A stretch of 57,389 nucleotides of DNA, taken from positions 1-57,389 of the forward strand of contig JADFKZ010000004.1 of assembly GCA_022564665.1 (NCBI GenBank), given 5' to 3'. The translations under genes were made by a program, and so were the position numbers. The notes under the pieces are model-generated. The model ran no database searches. It had not been told where the DNA came from and worked only from the letters and a program-made list of their open reading frames with translations. Shown here piece after piece: positions 28,464-36,724 of this stretch. Within the stretch, counting starts at the first letter, position 1; the number at the start of each line of letters is the position of its first letter. Origin of the DNA: Planctomycetota bacterium. Lineage in GTDB: Bacteria > Planctomycetota > Phycisphaerae > Phycisphaerales > SM1A02.

Positions 28464-28524
28464 GCGCGGATTATTCATGAACGTCGTCGCGAGCGCGCAG
28501 GAGCTGGTCGTGAATACTCCGCGC
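28464..28524. repeat. 61-bp imperfect palindromic element
   Basis: Arms GCGCGGATTATTCATGA (28464-28480) and TCGTGAATACTCCGCGC (28508-28524) pair at 15 of 17 positions around a 27-base centre. It lies between the trxB start and the end of the next minus-strand gene, 13 bp after the stop of the latter. It may be a terminator or a small mobile-element remnant. Confidence 0.55.
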
Positions 28525-28537
28525 CGAGGTATCGGTT

Positions 28538-29995
28538 TTACTCGATAAGCCCCTGCTCTCTGGACAACGCCCTGATCGGCGGCCAGAAAACGATGTCGCC
28601 GGCCGCCCCGTCGTCGGTGTGCTCCGCGGCCCGGTCGTCGTCATGGTCCTGGCCGCGGGCGTAGAGGATGCACTGGCCGGCCTCAACCCAGAGCCGGCCG
28701 GCCAGGGTGTCGATCGAGTCACGCTCAGACAGCAGCCGGTACCGCAGCGGGCCGTACTCCTCATCAAAGGGATCGATGTCCGAGATCAACCTGCGGACGA
28801 ACTGGCCGTAGAGCTTCTCCTTGTCATCCGGATACACGCCGTAGGTCTTGCTGTACGCGGCCAGACCCGCCGCCACCGCGCTCCCGTTGACCGCGGCGAT
28901 GAGCTGGTTGCGGACACCGAAGACCGCTTCGATGTTCTGCATCGAGTAGATCACCGCAGCGTAGCGGACGGGGTTGGTCCGCTCGAACTGCGTCTGGGTG
29001 TCGAGGATCGGGTCGTACTCCTCCACCCGCCACCGCCGCCACCAGTCGTCATAGATGAGCTCGAGCGTTTCCTTGGACTTGTCCAGGCTCCCGTGCACCC
29101 CGGCGATCATCCTCCACCGCCGCGCCGCCCCGAAACGCGTCAGCGGAGCGTCCTTGGCCTGGAGCCACGCGAACGCCCGGGCGAATTTCTCGGGGTCCGC
29201 CTGCGATTGATTATCGAAGACCTCCTCCAGCAGGGCCTCTGCAATGTTCCGATCACCCTCGGGTATCAGCAGCCGACCGCGCCCGGGACGCAGCGCCGGC
29301 AGGTCGTAGCGGGAAAGCTCGGAAAACTGATCGGCGGTGATCGACTCCCGATAGCTGTACAAAATGTCGCGGAGGTTGGCCAGGGCATCGATGAGCAGCT
29401 GAATGCTGTGCCACTTCTCGGCGTAGAACTGCCGGTCACAGAGCTGACGCAGCACCCAGTTGAAGGAAACGGCCAGCTCAAGCGCCTCGGCGACCTGCTC
29501 GGCCTCCAGGCGCCGGTAGATCTCGGCCGCCGCGTAGGCGCTCATGACATCCACCGACATGAGATAGCGAAACTCATTGCGGTGTAGGTCTCCGTCCACG
29601 GCGATCGCCGCGACGAGGCCCGCCTGGCGGTAGACCGAGTCCACCTCGTCGACGCCGTAGGGGAGTCCGAGAATGTTCCGGTCCCTGCACTTGTTGATCG
29701 CGTCGGCCAAGTGCCGGCCCGACTCCGCCCAGTCACTGACCAGCGACCACTGGTTCATCCCGGGGTGAATCGTGCGGAGGTTGAAGTCGTCGCCGACTGC
29801 GAACGGAGGGTCATCCAGCTCGAGAAAGGCATCAAAGAGCACACGGTAGCTCTTGCTCTGCTCTGTCCCTTTGACGGTGGGATCACTGTTGAGCTGACTG
29901 AGAACTGCCGCGTTCTGGCCGGCGGCCCGCCCCGCGAGCAGCACACACGCCCCGGCGGCGAGCCCTGCTCTGACAGTTGTCAAAACTCGTCTCAT
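28538..29995 (-). CDS. Exported protein of unknown function, 485 residues
   Basis: ATG 29995 has AGAAGGA upstream and starts a signal peptide (MRRVLTTVRAGLAAGACVLL, ending AGRAAGQ). The frame is open further upstream but that part is not protein-like. The mature protein looks mostly alpha-helical, with Leu-rich amphipathic stretches (YRRLEAEQVAEALELAVSFN, LIDALANLRDILYSYRESI) and a later conserved-looking segment with VKAYSKTYGVYPDD-like character (AAYSKTYGVYPDDKEKLYGQ). No catalytic motif was recognised. It is probably a periplasmic or surface protein and stands alone. Confidence 0.7.
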   Translation of the reverse strand: MRRVLTTVRAGLAAGACVLLAGRAAGQNAAVLSQLNSDPTVKGTEQSKSYRVLFDAFLELDDPPFAVGDDFNLRTIHPGMNQWSLVSDWAESGRHLADAINKCRDRNILGLPYGVDEVDSVYRQAGLVAAIAVDGDLHRNEFRYLMSVDVMSAYAAAEIYRRLEAEQVAEALELAVSFNWVLRQLCDRQFYAEKWHSIQLLIDALANLRDILYSYRESITADQFSELSRYDLPALRPGRGRLLIPEGDRNIAEALLEEVFDNQSQADPEKFARAFAWLQAKDAPLTRFGAARRWRMIAGVHGSLDKSKETLELIYDDWWRRWRVEEYDPILDTQTQFERTNPVRYAAVIYSMQNIEAVFGVRNQLIAAVNGSAVAAGLAAYSKTYGVYPDDKEKLYGQFVRRLISDIDPFDEEYGPLRYRLLSERDSIDTLAGRLWVEAGQCILYARGQDHDDDRAAEHTDDGAAGDIVFWPPIRALSREQGLIE

Positions 29996-30200
29996 CGGTC
30001 CATCCTTCTCTTGTGGCCTGCTCGGGGCCGTCCCGGGAGCTTGCGGGGCCTTGTGGGGGCCGACGGAACGCCGCCCCGGAACACCCCGCAACAAACCGGC
30101 GGATGCTGATCGTAGCACATCCGAGCGGCCCGAGTCATCTCCAACCCCGCCCGGTCGGCGCGGCGGGTGGGAGTGGTTGGCGATATCATCTTGACGCAGC

Positions 30201-31307
30201 ATGATTGTCGGCGTACCCACCGAAGTAAAAACCGACGAGTTCCGCGTGGGGCTGCGGCTCGTCGGGGTGGAGATGCTCACGCGACAGGGGCACGAGGTGC
30301 TCGTGCAGGCGGGTGCGGGAATCGCGGCGGGGTTTACGGACAACGCGTACGCCGGGGCGGGGGCCCAGATCGTCGCAACCGCCCAGGAGATCTGGTCGCG
30401 TGGCGAGATGATCGTCAAGGTCAAGGAGCCCATGCCGGCGGAGATCGCACTGGTCCACACCGGACAGGTGATCTTTACCTATTTTCACTTCGCCTCCGAC
30501 CGCGATCTGACCGTCGGGTGCGTCGAGAGCGGCTGTGTTGCGGTTGCCTACGAGACGCTGACCGATGACCGCGGCCGCCTGCCGCTGTTGACACCGATGA
30601 GCGAGATTGCGGGCAAGCTCGCGATCCAGGAGGGAGCGGATTATCTGGAGAACCCGCACGGCGGCCGCGGCGTGCTGCTCGGCGGCGTACCCGGGGTCGA
30701 GCCGGGTCACGTGCTCGTCCTCGGCGGCGGTGTCGTGGGCTCCTGCTCAGCGCGCATCGCGGCGGGCATGGGGGCGGATGTCGTCGTCACCGACATCTCC
30801 CTCGACCGTCTGCGCGAGCTCGACAACTCGATGCCGCCGAACGTCAACACGATCTACTCCGATCCGCATGCCATCCGAGAGCTTCTGCCCTGGGCAGACC
30901 TCATCGTGGGAGCCGTCCTGATCCCCGGCGCCAAGGCCCCGTGCCTCATCTCGCGCGAGGATCTGAAGCGAATGAAGCCGGGCTCGGTGATCGTCGATGT
31001 GGCGGTCGATCAGGGCGGATGCGTCGAGACCGCCCGCATGACCACCCACAGCGATCCGGTGTACACGGTGGACGGCGTGGTGCACTACTGCGTCGGCAAC
31101 ATGCCCGGAGCCGTTGCCCGCACGGCGACCCACGCCCTGACCAACGCCACACTGCCCTGGGTCCTCAAGATCGCTCAGCACGGTCCGGACCGCCTGGGTC
31201 AGCTGAACCCCAACTTCGCCAACGCGATCAACATCAACCACGGCACCCTCACCAACAAGGCGGTGGCCGAGGCACACGGGCTTGCGTTTGAGCCGTTGGG
31301 TGTGTGA
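30201..31307 (+). CDS. ald: Alanine dehydrogenase
   Basis: 368 residues. NAD-dependent interconversion of L-alanine with pyruvate and ammonium. N-terminal MIVGVPTEVKTDEFRVGL contains the substrate-binding Arg; VKVKEPMPAE and FTYFHFASD hold the catalytic Lys and His; the Rossmann motif is LGGGVVGSCSARIAAGMGAD; and VDQGGCVETARMTTHSDPVY and YCVGNMPGAVARTATHAL complete the family pattern. It is likely catabolic, using alanine brought in by the AGCS carrier. A TATCAT hexamer lies 11 nt upstream of the ATG. Confidence 0.95.
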   Translation: MIVGVPTEVKTDEFRVGLRLVGVEMLTRQGHEVLVQAGAGIAAGFTDNAYAGAGAQIVATAQEIWSRGEMIVKVKEPMPAEIALVHTGQVIFTYFHFASDRDLTVGCVESGCVAVAYETLTDDRGRLPLLTPMSEIAGKLAIQEGADYLENPHGGRGVLLGGVPGVEPGHVLVLGGGVVGSCSARIAAGMGADVVVTDISLDRLRELDNSMPPNVNTIYSDPHAIRELLPWADLIVGAVLIPGAKAPCLISREDLKRMKPGSVIVDVAVDQGGCVETARMTTHSDPVYTVDGVVHYCVGNMPGAVARTATHALTNATLPWVLKIAQHGPDRLGQLNPNFANAININHGTLTNKAVAEAHGLAFEPLGV

Positions 31308-31308
31308 C

Positions 31309-31403
31309 AAAGGCTATCGGCTGTCAGCTATCAGCTTTTGGCCCCAGCAGAGGCCAACGCCTTTTCTTGCCGAGAGTCGATCGCCCAAAGTCGAGAGCCT
31401 TTT
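31309..31403. repeat. R3 hairpin element
   Basis: Arms AAAGGCT (31309-31315) and AGCCTTT (31397-31403) enclose diverged GGCTATCGGCTGTCAGC and CCGAGAGTCGATCGCC stretches. It fills the gap after the ald stop and could serve as the ald terminator. It forms part of a false N-terminal extension of gmhA. Confidence 0.6.
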
Positions 31404-31417
31404 GAAGCTCTCGGCCT

Positions 31418-31423
31418 TACAAT
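31418..31423 (+). promoter_or_regulatory. -10-like hexamer, leaderless gmhA
   Basis: TACAAT ends 7 nt before ATG 31431. This favours that start over ATG 31422, which would overlap the hexamer. Confidence 0.5.
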
Positions 31424-31430
31424 GCTGCGC

Positions 31431-32045
31431 ATGGGCGTCGACGCACGCGTCACCGGCGACACCGAAACAGGTATGAAGGCCGTGATCACGGACCGTATCG
31501 CCGGCAGTGTGGCTGCGATCAAAGGATTGCGTGGGCATGTCGAGCGGATCGCCGAGATCGCCGCAGCCGTGGTGACCAGTCTTGATTCCGGCGGGACGCT
31601 CTACACAGCCGGCAACGGGGGATCCGCCGCCCAAGCGCTTCACCTTGCCGAGGAGCTCACCGGCCGCTACCGCGCCGATCGCCCACCGCTGGCGGCGGTG
31701 TGTCTGGCGGCGGACGCCACAGCGCTCACGTGCATTGCCAACGACTTCGGCTTCGAAGAGGTCTTCGCCCGCCAGTGCACGGCCCTGCTGAAGAAGCAAG
31801 ACGCCCTGCTGGTGCTTTCAACCTCCGGTAACAGCCCCAATGTGGTCCGGGCGCTGGAGGTGGCCCGAGTTCGCCGCGCCGTCACCATCGGCCTCCTGGG
31901 GCGTTCGGGTGGTCGCTCGGCGGCCCTGTGCGACCACTGCCTCATCGTCGACTCCACCGAGGCGGCCCACATCCAAGAGGTCCACCAGGTCGTGGTGCAT
32001 CTGATCTGTGAGATCGTGGAGCGGCGGGTAGCAGCCGATAGCTGA
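31431..32045 (+). CDS. gmhA: Sedoheptulose-7-phosphate isomerase (SIS domain)
   Basis: 204 residues. A single SIS domain converts sedoheptulose 7-phosphate to D-glycero-D-manno-heptose 7-phosphate, the first step to LPS inner-core heptose. TAGNGGSAAQALHLAEELTG carries the phosphate-binding loop and the family AEEL(T/V)G motif; LVLSTSGNSPNVVRA and the C-terminal EVHQVVVHLICEIVE complete the fold. ATG 31431 is chosen from the -10 position; ATG 31473 is also plausible by family length. With lpxB it supports LPS-type envelope glycolipids. Confidence 0.85.
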   Translation: MGVDARVTGDTETGMKAVITDRIAGSVAAIKGLRGHVERIAEIAAAVVTSLDSGGTLYTAGNGGSAAQALHLAEELTGRYRADRPPLAAVCLAADATALTCIANDFGFEEVFARQCTALLKKQDALLVLSTSGNSPNVVRALEVARVRRAVTIGLLGRSGGRSAALCDHCLIVDSTEAAHIQEVHQVVVHLICEIVERRVAADS

Positions 32046-32064
32046 CAGCCGACAGCTGTCTTTC

Positions 32065-33987
32065 CTATTCCGTCTCTCCATCCCTCCTCGACTCGATCTG
32101 GGTCTGGCCGTCCACCGGTGAGGGCTCGTTGAACGAATAGGGAGCCGGCTTCGCCCGACGCCAGGGGGCCGCATCCGTCACCAGGCGCGTCGCCCGGCGG
32201 CCCTCACCGCTTGCTCGCTCCTCATCGCCCGCCGCCGGGGGCGGGGCGGGCGGGCGGACCGCTTCGGCCTTCTCCTGGTGCAGGTGCAACGTCCGGGTGG
32301 GGAAGGCGAACTCGACACCGAGCCGGTCGGCCAGGCGGATGATGTCGAGCATGAGCCGGTGCCGCTCCCTCAGCTCGGTCGTCCAGTCCGGGGCCTCGTG
32401 GAACATGTACACCAGGATGTCAAGGCTCGAGTCGCCAAACTGGTGCAACCAGACCTGGTAGTAGTCCGTGCGGGTGTAGGGGTGGAGGCGTATCAGCTCG
32501 CGCACACCCTCACAGAACGCGTCGATCTTCTCCGGCGGGGTGCCGTAGGTGAGGGAGATGTGGGTCTTCCACCGCCGGTACTTGCGCTTGCCGAAGTTGT
32601 CCACCGCCGCACGGACCAGGTTGCCGTTTGGGATGGTGACCAGCGAGTTGTAGAACGTCCGGACACGCGTCGAGCGGAAGCCGACATTTTCCACCGTGCC
32701 CTCGACATCACCGATCTGAATCCAGTCCCCCACCTGGAACGAGCGGTCGACGAGTACCGTCACGCTCCCGACGACGTTCTCCAGCGTGTCGCGGGCGGCG
32801 AACGCAAAGCCGAGACCGCCGATCCCAAGACCAGTCAGCAGAGGCGTGATCTGGATATTCATGCTGTCGGCGATGTAGATCAGCCCAAAGACAAAGATCA
32901 AGATCTTGATCGTCTTACGAACGAGCGGAACCAGCAGGTCGTCGAGCTTGGTCTCCGTCCGTGCTGCCTTGTCGGCAAAGACCTCAACCACCAGGTCGGT
33001 GAGGCGGAACCCCGCCCACACGCCGGCCAGCATGGCGAAGAAGCGCACCGCGGGCAGCAGGAGCTTCAGTGCTTCAGAGGGAAGGCCCAGCAGCTTGATC
33101 GTGAAGAGCCAGAAGAGCGCCGACGCCACCAGGCCGAAGGGCCGCACCGTCTTGCGCATCGTCTCGCGTCGTGCCTCGCCGCCCCTCTTGGAGATGATCC
33201 GTCGCGAGATGATCGCGACGAGCAGCCGAGTGACGAAGTCGAGCATGACCCCGGTGAAGACCACCAGGCCCAGACCCAGCCACTGCCAGTACTTCAGCGT
33301 GATGAACTCGCGGTCTACGAGTGCCGCGGGCAGCTTGCTCTCGATCCAGAGGCTGATGTTGCGCCGCCGCTCGTCGGTCAGACCGCGCAGGATCGGAACG
33401 GTCCTTGCGACTCGATCGTAGAGGGCCTCGATGCCGGCGACCGTCTGTGCGGAGAACATCCAGGTGCCATCGTCGGTCCTGGCCAGGACGATTTCTTGGC
33501 GACCAATGTGGAGTCCATTGAGCAGCCGCTCATGCTTGGGGAGCGGGAACACCTTCCATTCGGTGAGTCCTTCGTACTCCTGCCTCGCGGCAAGCTCCCC
33601 TGCATCCGGAAGTTGCCAATAGGTGCGGTACTCGACGCGGTTGAGGATCCCAACGAGGCGATCGGCGTTGTCCCGCCCGGTCTCGGCGCCCTCGATCGAC
33701 AGGTCCAGACATGTGAGGGCAAGCTCGTAGTCGACCGGATCCTCCATCGCCTCCCGGAAAGTCCGCAGCGTCGAGCGGGGGCTGTCGAGCTCCTTGGGGA
33801 CGGGTTTGGGTGGCGGCTGGGGCGTGGCCGGCGTCTGGAGCGTGGGCGTCTGGTCCTGGGGAGTCTGGCCGGGGGGCGTCTGCGCGGCAGGCTCAACGGA
33901 GGCGGCCGTTGGGGTGAGCGCGGCTGCGAGCGACAGGGCCGCCACAATCGCCGGAAGCCCAATGATTTCTCGCATCGCTTTGGACAT
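32065..33987 (-). CDS. MscS-family mechanosensitive channel, long form
   Basis: 640 residues. After a signal peptide (REIIGLPAIVAALSLAAALT) comes a Gln-Thr-Pro-rich linker built of short repeats (QTPPGQTPQDQTPTLQTP), then a periplasmic domain of about 180 residues, several membrane helices, and the pore and beta domain: ITPLLTGLGIGGLGFAFAAR, DWIQIGDVEGTVENVGFRST and YNSLVTIPNGNLV. It releases solutes at hypo-osmotic shock. ATG 33987 lies 7 nt after TACCAT (leaderless type). The basic C-terminal tail of about 60 residues looks disordered. Confidence 0.9.
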   Translation of the reverse strand: MSKAMREIIGLPAIVAALSLAAALTPTAASVEPAAQTPPGQTPQDQTPTLQTPATPQPPPKPVPKELDSPRSTLRTFREAMEDPVDYELALTCLDLSIEGAETGRDNADRLVGILNRVEYRTYWQLPDAGELAARQEYEGLTEWKVFPLPKHERLLNGLHIGRQEIVLARTDDGTWMFSAQTVAGIEALYDRVARTVPILRGLTDERRRNISLWIESKLPAALVDREFITLKYWQWLGLGLVVFTGVMLDFVTRLLVAIISRRIISKRGGEARRETMRKTVRPFGLVASALFWLFTIKLLGLPSEALKLLLPAVRFFAMLAGVWAGFRLTDLVVEVFADKAARTETKLDDLLVPLVRKTIKILIFVFGLIYIADSMNIQITPLLTGLGIGGLGFAFAARDTLENVVGSVTVLVDRSFQVGDWIQIGDVEGTVENVGFRSTRVRTFYNSLVTIPNGNLVRAAVDNFGKRKYRRWKTHISLTYGTPPEKIDAFCEGVRELIRLHPYTRTDYYQVWLHQFGDSSLDILVYMFHEAPDWTTELRERHRLMLDIIRLADRLGVEFAFPTRTLHLHQEKAEAVRPPAPPPAAGDEERASGEGRRATRLVTDAAPWRRAKPAPYSFNEPSPVDGQTQIESRRDGETE

Positions 33988-33994
33988 CCCGGAT

Positions 33995-34000
33995 ATGGTA
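33995..34000 (-). promoter_or_regulatory. -10-like hexamer, leaderless mscS-type gene
   Basis: TACCAT on the minus strand ends 7 nt before ATG 33987; no ribosome site is present at that start. Confidence 0.4.
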
Positions 34001-34100
34001 CCGCCAACTGACAAGGCGGAACCGATGACACGCCGGTCGCTCTTTTCGTCGAACTCCATTCAGCGTACTCTGCCGCTGGAATCGAATAGAGGAGCAGCCC

Positions 34101-34748
34101 ATGGAACTCACAAGCACCAGCTTTTCCAACGAACAGCCGATCCCCGAGGAGTTCGCATTTGCCCGACGCGACCCCATCCAGCGGGTCAGGCTCTCCAACA
34201 ACCGCAACCCCGACCTCCGCTGGAGCGACGTGCCCGAAGAATGCAAGTCGCTGGCCCTGATCGTGGTGGATCCCGACGCGCCCACGGTGCCCGATGACGT
34301 CAACAAGGAAGGCCGCACCGTCGCGGCCGACTTGCCCCGTGCCGACTTCCACCACTGGGTCATGGTCGACATACCACGCTCCTGCACAGGGATCACCGCC
34401 GGGGAGTGCTCCGACGGCGTCACCGCCCGCGGCAAGACCAAGCCGCTGAACCCCAGCGGTGCCCCGGCCGCGCGGCAGGGCCAAAGTGATTTCACCAGCT
34501 GGTTCGCGGGCGATCCCGAGATGGCCGGCACCTATCTCGGCTACGACGGCCCCGGCCCGCCCTGGAATGACGAGCGGGTCCACCACTACCACTTCAAGCT
34601 CTACGCGCTGGACGTCGATCGTTGCCCTGTCGAGGGCAATTTCACCGCCGCCGATGTCAAGAGGGCGATCGACGGCCATGTGCTCGCCGAAGCGACCCTG
34701 ACAGGGACCTACACGCTTAACCCGACCCTCCAACCCGTTTCAGGCTAG
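34101..34748 (+). CDS. PEBP-family (YbhB/YbcL, Raf kinase inhibitor-like) protein
   Basis: 215 residues. The phosphatidylethanolamine-binding fold shows SLALIVVDPDAPTVPDD (the DPDAP ligand-pocket motif), FHHWVMVDIP, YLGYDGPGPPWNDERVHHYH (the GPxPP-HxY pocket) and FKLYALDVD. The molecular role of bacterial members is not established; ligand binding is assumed. It is longer than E. coli YbhB (158) because of insertions after the DPDAP motif and before the GPGPP segment. GAGGAG precedes the ATG. No signal peptide, so cytoplasmic. Confidence 0.92.
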   Translation: MELTSTSFSNEQPIPEEFAFARRDPIQRVRLSNNRNPDLRWSDVPEECKSLALIVVDPDAPTVPDDVNKEGRTVAADLPRADFHHWVMVDIPRSCTGITAGECSDGVTARGKTKPLNPSGAPAARQGQSDFTSWFAGDPEMAGTYLGYDGPGPPWNDERVHHYHFKLYALDVDRCPVEGNFTAADVKRAIDGHVLAEATLTGTYTLNPTLQPVSG

Positions 34749-34928
34749 GGTTGCCCGGCCCCCGGCCCTGGAAAACCTCCGGGCCAGCAACCAAGCGCCG
34801 TACGAGGTGATGAGCCCGACGCCCGAGGTCGCCTGGACGTGGTGGCGGTCGGAGTGGTGTGTGAGTCGCTGACGCCGCTGCTGCAATACTCGGCGACTGC
34901 GGTCGTTTGGTCTGGGGAATCCCCTCCC

Positions 34929-35912
34929 ATGGCAACCTCGTTCACCTCCATCGCTTCCAGTGTCGGGCCGGCCCTCGCCCGGGTCGTGGTGCCGATGTGG
35001 GTTCTTTCCGGTGCGGCCTTCAAGCTCATCGAGCGGACGCCGTCGAACCTGCCCGGCTCCTTCCTGGCCGTCGCACGCCAGTGGGACGTCGACCTGTGGC
35101 TCCTGCTCCGCACGCTCATCGGGCTGGAGTTCCTGGCGGTGGCGGTGATGGTGCTCGTGGCCAGGCTGGCGCGGCCGATGGCGATCTTCATGCTCTTGAG
35201 CTTCTGCCTGATCCTGATCGTCGAGCTCGTACGGCAGTCCACGAGCTGCGGCTGCTTCGGATCGATCAAGATCCACCCCGGCGTCATGCTCGGAATCGAC
35301 GGCACGTTGCTCGCTGGGGTGATCTTCCTCAGACCGCCGCGGATCCCGGCCGTCGCCCGCCGGCCGATCGTCGCCGCGGCGGCCGCGATCGCGGGCGGCT
35401 TCGGCCTCGCCTACGGTCTGCCGGAGAAGCCGGCGGTCGCCCCGCCTGGGAACTCCACACAGGTCACCGTGCCTTCCAATCCGCAGGTTGGCGGCGCCGC
35501 CGCTGACTGCACGATCCCGCCTGCGCTCGCACCGCTGCCGCCGTGGTGGTACGCCAAGGAAATCGATACGTGGCCGGGCAAGTGCTGCAACGAGCTGGAG
35601 CTCTTTGCGATCATCGGCACCTGGCCCTCCGAGCTCGCCCGGGGCCGGAAGCACGTCGTGTTCTACCGCCGCGACTGCGACCATTGCCAGGAGATGTTCG
35701 AGAACTATTTCGCCGGCCAGCTCGACACACCCGTCATCGCCTACCGGATACCCTCGGAGGTCACCTGGCAGATGCCGCAGACGACCGCGACGCTCCTGGA
35801 TCTGTCCGACCGGTGCGACTGGGTGATCGAAACCCCGCTGATCATCACCCTCCAAGACGGCCGCATCGAGTGCGCCAGGGAGGGGCTGGGGTTCGAAGAG
35901 TGTCTTGAGTAG
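34929..35912 (+). CDS. MauE-like membrane protein fused to a thioredoxin-like domain
   Basis: 327 residues. Four or five membrane helices form a MauE/DoxX-like half (VVPMWVLSGAAFKLIE, LLLRTLIGLEFLAVAVM, RPMAIFMLLSFCLILIVELV) with the typical STSCGCFGSIKIHP cysteine motif, then a TM near residue 160. A periplasmic half has two unpaired Cys regions (ADCTI, GKCCNEL) and a thioredoxin-like segment with the CxxC pair HVVFYRRDCDHCQEMFENYF. A disulfide-relay role, passing reducing or oxidising equivalents across the membrane, is the natural inference. ATG 34929 follows GGGGAA; an upstream in-frame GTG would add 30 residues that are not family-like. Confidence 0.75.
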   Translation: MATSFTSIASSVGPALARVVVPMWVLSGAAFKLIERTPSNLPGSFLAVARQWDVDLWLLLRTLIGLEFLAVAVMVLVARLARPMAIFMLLSFCLILIVELVRQSTSCGCFGSIKIHPGVMLGIDGTLLAGVIFLRPPRIPAVARRPIVAAAAAIAGGFGLAYGLPEKPAVAPPGNSTQVTVPSNPQVGGAAADCTIPPALAPLPPWWYAKEIDTWPGKCCNELELFAIIGTWPSELARGRKHVVFYRRDCDHCQEMFENYFAGQLDTPVIAYRIPSEVTWQMPQTTATLLDLSDRCDWVIETPLIITLQDGRIECAREGLGFEECLE

Positions 35913-36373
35913 CTGAGAGCCGAGAGCCGACAGCCCTCTTTCTCCGCGGCCCCCTGCGGGGCTCCGCGGTGAATCTTCGCGTTCTTCTGGGTGGCTGTGG
36001 CGGAGTCCCGATCGCATCGGGACGACGCCACGGTTGGTTCGACGACAAAAGACCGGGGCTTCGCTTCGCTCAGCCCCAGCCACCCAGAAACTGTCGAAAA
36101 CTGACAGCCCTCTTCCTGAACCCTCCTCTCTCTCCGCGGCCCTTCGCGGTGAATCTTCGGCTTCTTTCGGGGTGGCTGTGACGGAGTCCCGATCGCATCG
36201 GGAGTCCGACGATACGAAGACCGGGCCTCCGCCCCGATGGAATCGGGACTCAGACCCAGCCACCCCAGCTCAGCCCCAGCCACCTGGAGATTGCCGACAG
36301 CCGACCGCCGTTTGGAGTGAATTGCTCCAAGATCGCGATAGGACTTGCCGGCGGAATCCGCTACGCTTCTCGT
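35913..36373. repeat. Repeat island (R3-R4-R2-R3-R4-R2-R3)
   Basis: 461 bases without a gene. R3 arm (35914-35934); R4 (35933-35988); full R2 (35987-36087, ends GGGTGGCTG and CAGCCACCC); R3-like arm (about 36090-36110); R4 (36121-36169); a second R2 (36169-36286); and an R3 arm (about 36290-36305). Two complete R2 copies in series make this the clearest place to see the element boundaries. Confidence 0.8.
36362..36367 (+). promoter_or_regulatory. -10-like hexamer, leaderless zinc-ribbon gene
   Basis: TACGCT ends 6 nt before ATG 36374; no ribosome site is present. Confidence 0.45.
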
Positions 36374-36700
36374 ATGAAGACGGCGGGACAGCCGGGGACC
36401 CTCCCGCAGCACCTCGTGCAGCGGCGGTGCGTGGAGTGCGGCTACGACGGCGCGTTGCTGAGGGATGGGGCTGCCGCCCGCTGTGCCCGCTGCGGTTGCG
36501 ACCTCCGCCGCCGTCCGGCGCGGAGCTACGCGGAGATGGAGGGCATGGTGGTCCGCGCGCCCCCACGGCGTGGCCCGTCTCCTGAGAAACTCTCACACGA
36601 CCTCCAGCGGCAACGGCTTCAGCGTTGGCTGGCATTCGGTCTCCTGGCCATGGGGCTGCTGCTGGTGGTGTTCCTCGCCGTCGCCGCGATTGCGATGTAA
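36374..36700 (+). CDS. Small zinc-ribbon protein with C-terminal membrane helix
   Basis: 108 residues. An N-terminal zinc ribbon (CVECGYDGALL and CARCGCDLRRR, two CxxC knuckles) is followed by a basic amphipathic linker (PEKLSHDLQRQRLQRW) and one membrane helix (LAFGLLAMGLLLVVFLAVAA) at the end. Tail-anchored topology with a cytoplasmic ribbon is likely. Function unknown; the CGYDLR-like ribbon is common in planctomycete membrane proteins. A GTG at 36317 would extend it into non-protein-like sequence. Confidence 0.7.
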   Translation: MKTAGQPGTLPQHLVQRRCVECGYDGALLRDGAAARCARCGCDLRRRPARSYAEMEGMVVRAPPRRGPSPEKLSHDLQRQRLQRWLAFGLLAMGLLLVVFLAVAAIAM

Positions 36701-36724
36701 GAAGCTGTCGGCTGTCAAGAAGCC

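Noticed and set aside
35987-36087. tRNA gene suggested by GGTTGGTTCGAC and a closed outer stem in R2
   Set aside because: There is no acceptor, D-arm or anticodon arm of correct size, and the outer stem is 9 bp. The T-loop-like segment is part of the repeat.
34740-36263. 507-codon open frame on the minus strand
   Set aside because: Antisense to the MauE-thioredoxin gene and through a repeat island; its product contains translated repeats and no family motif.
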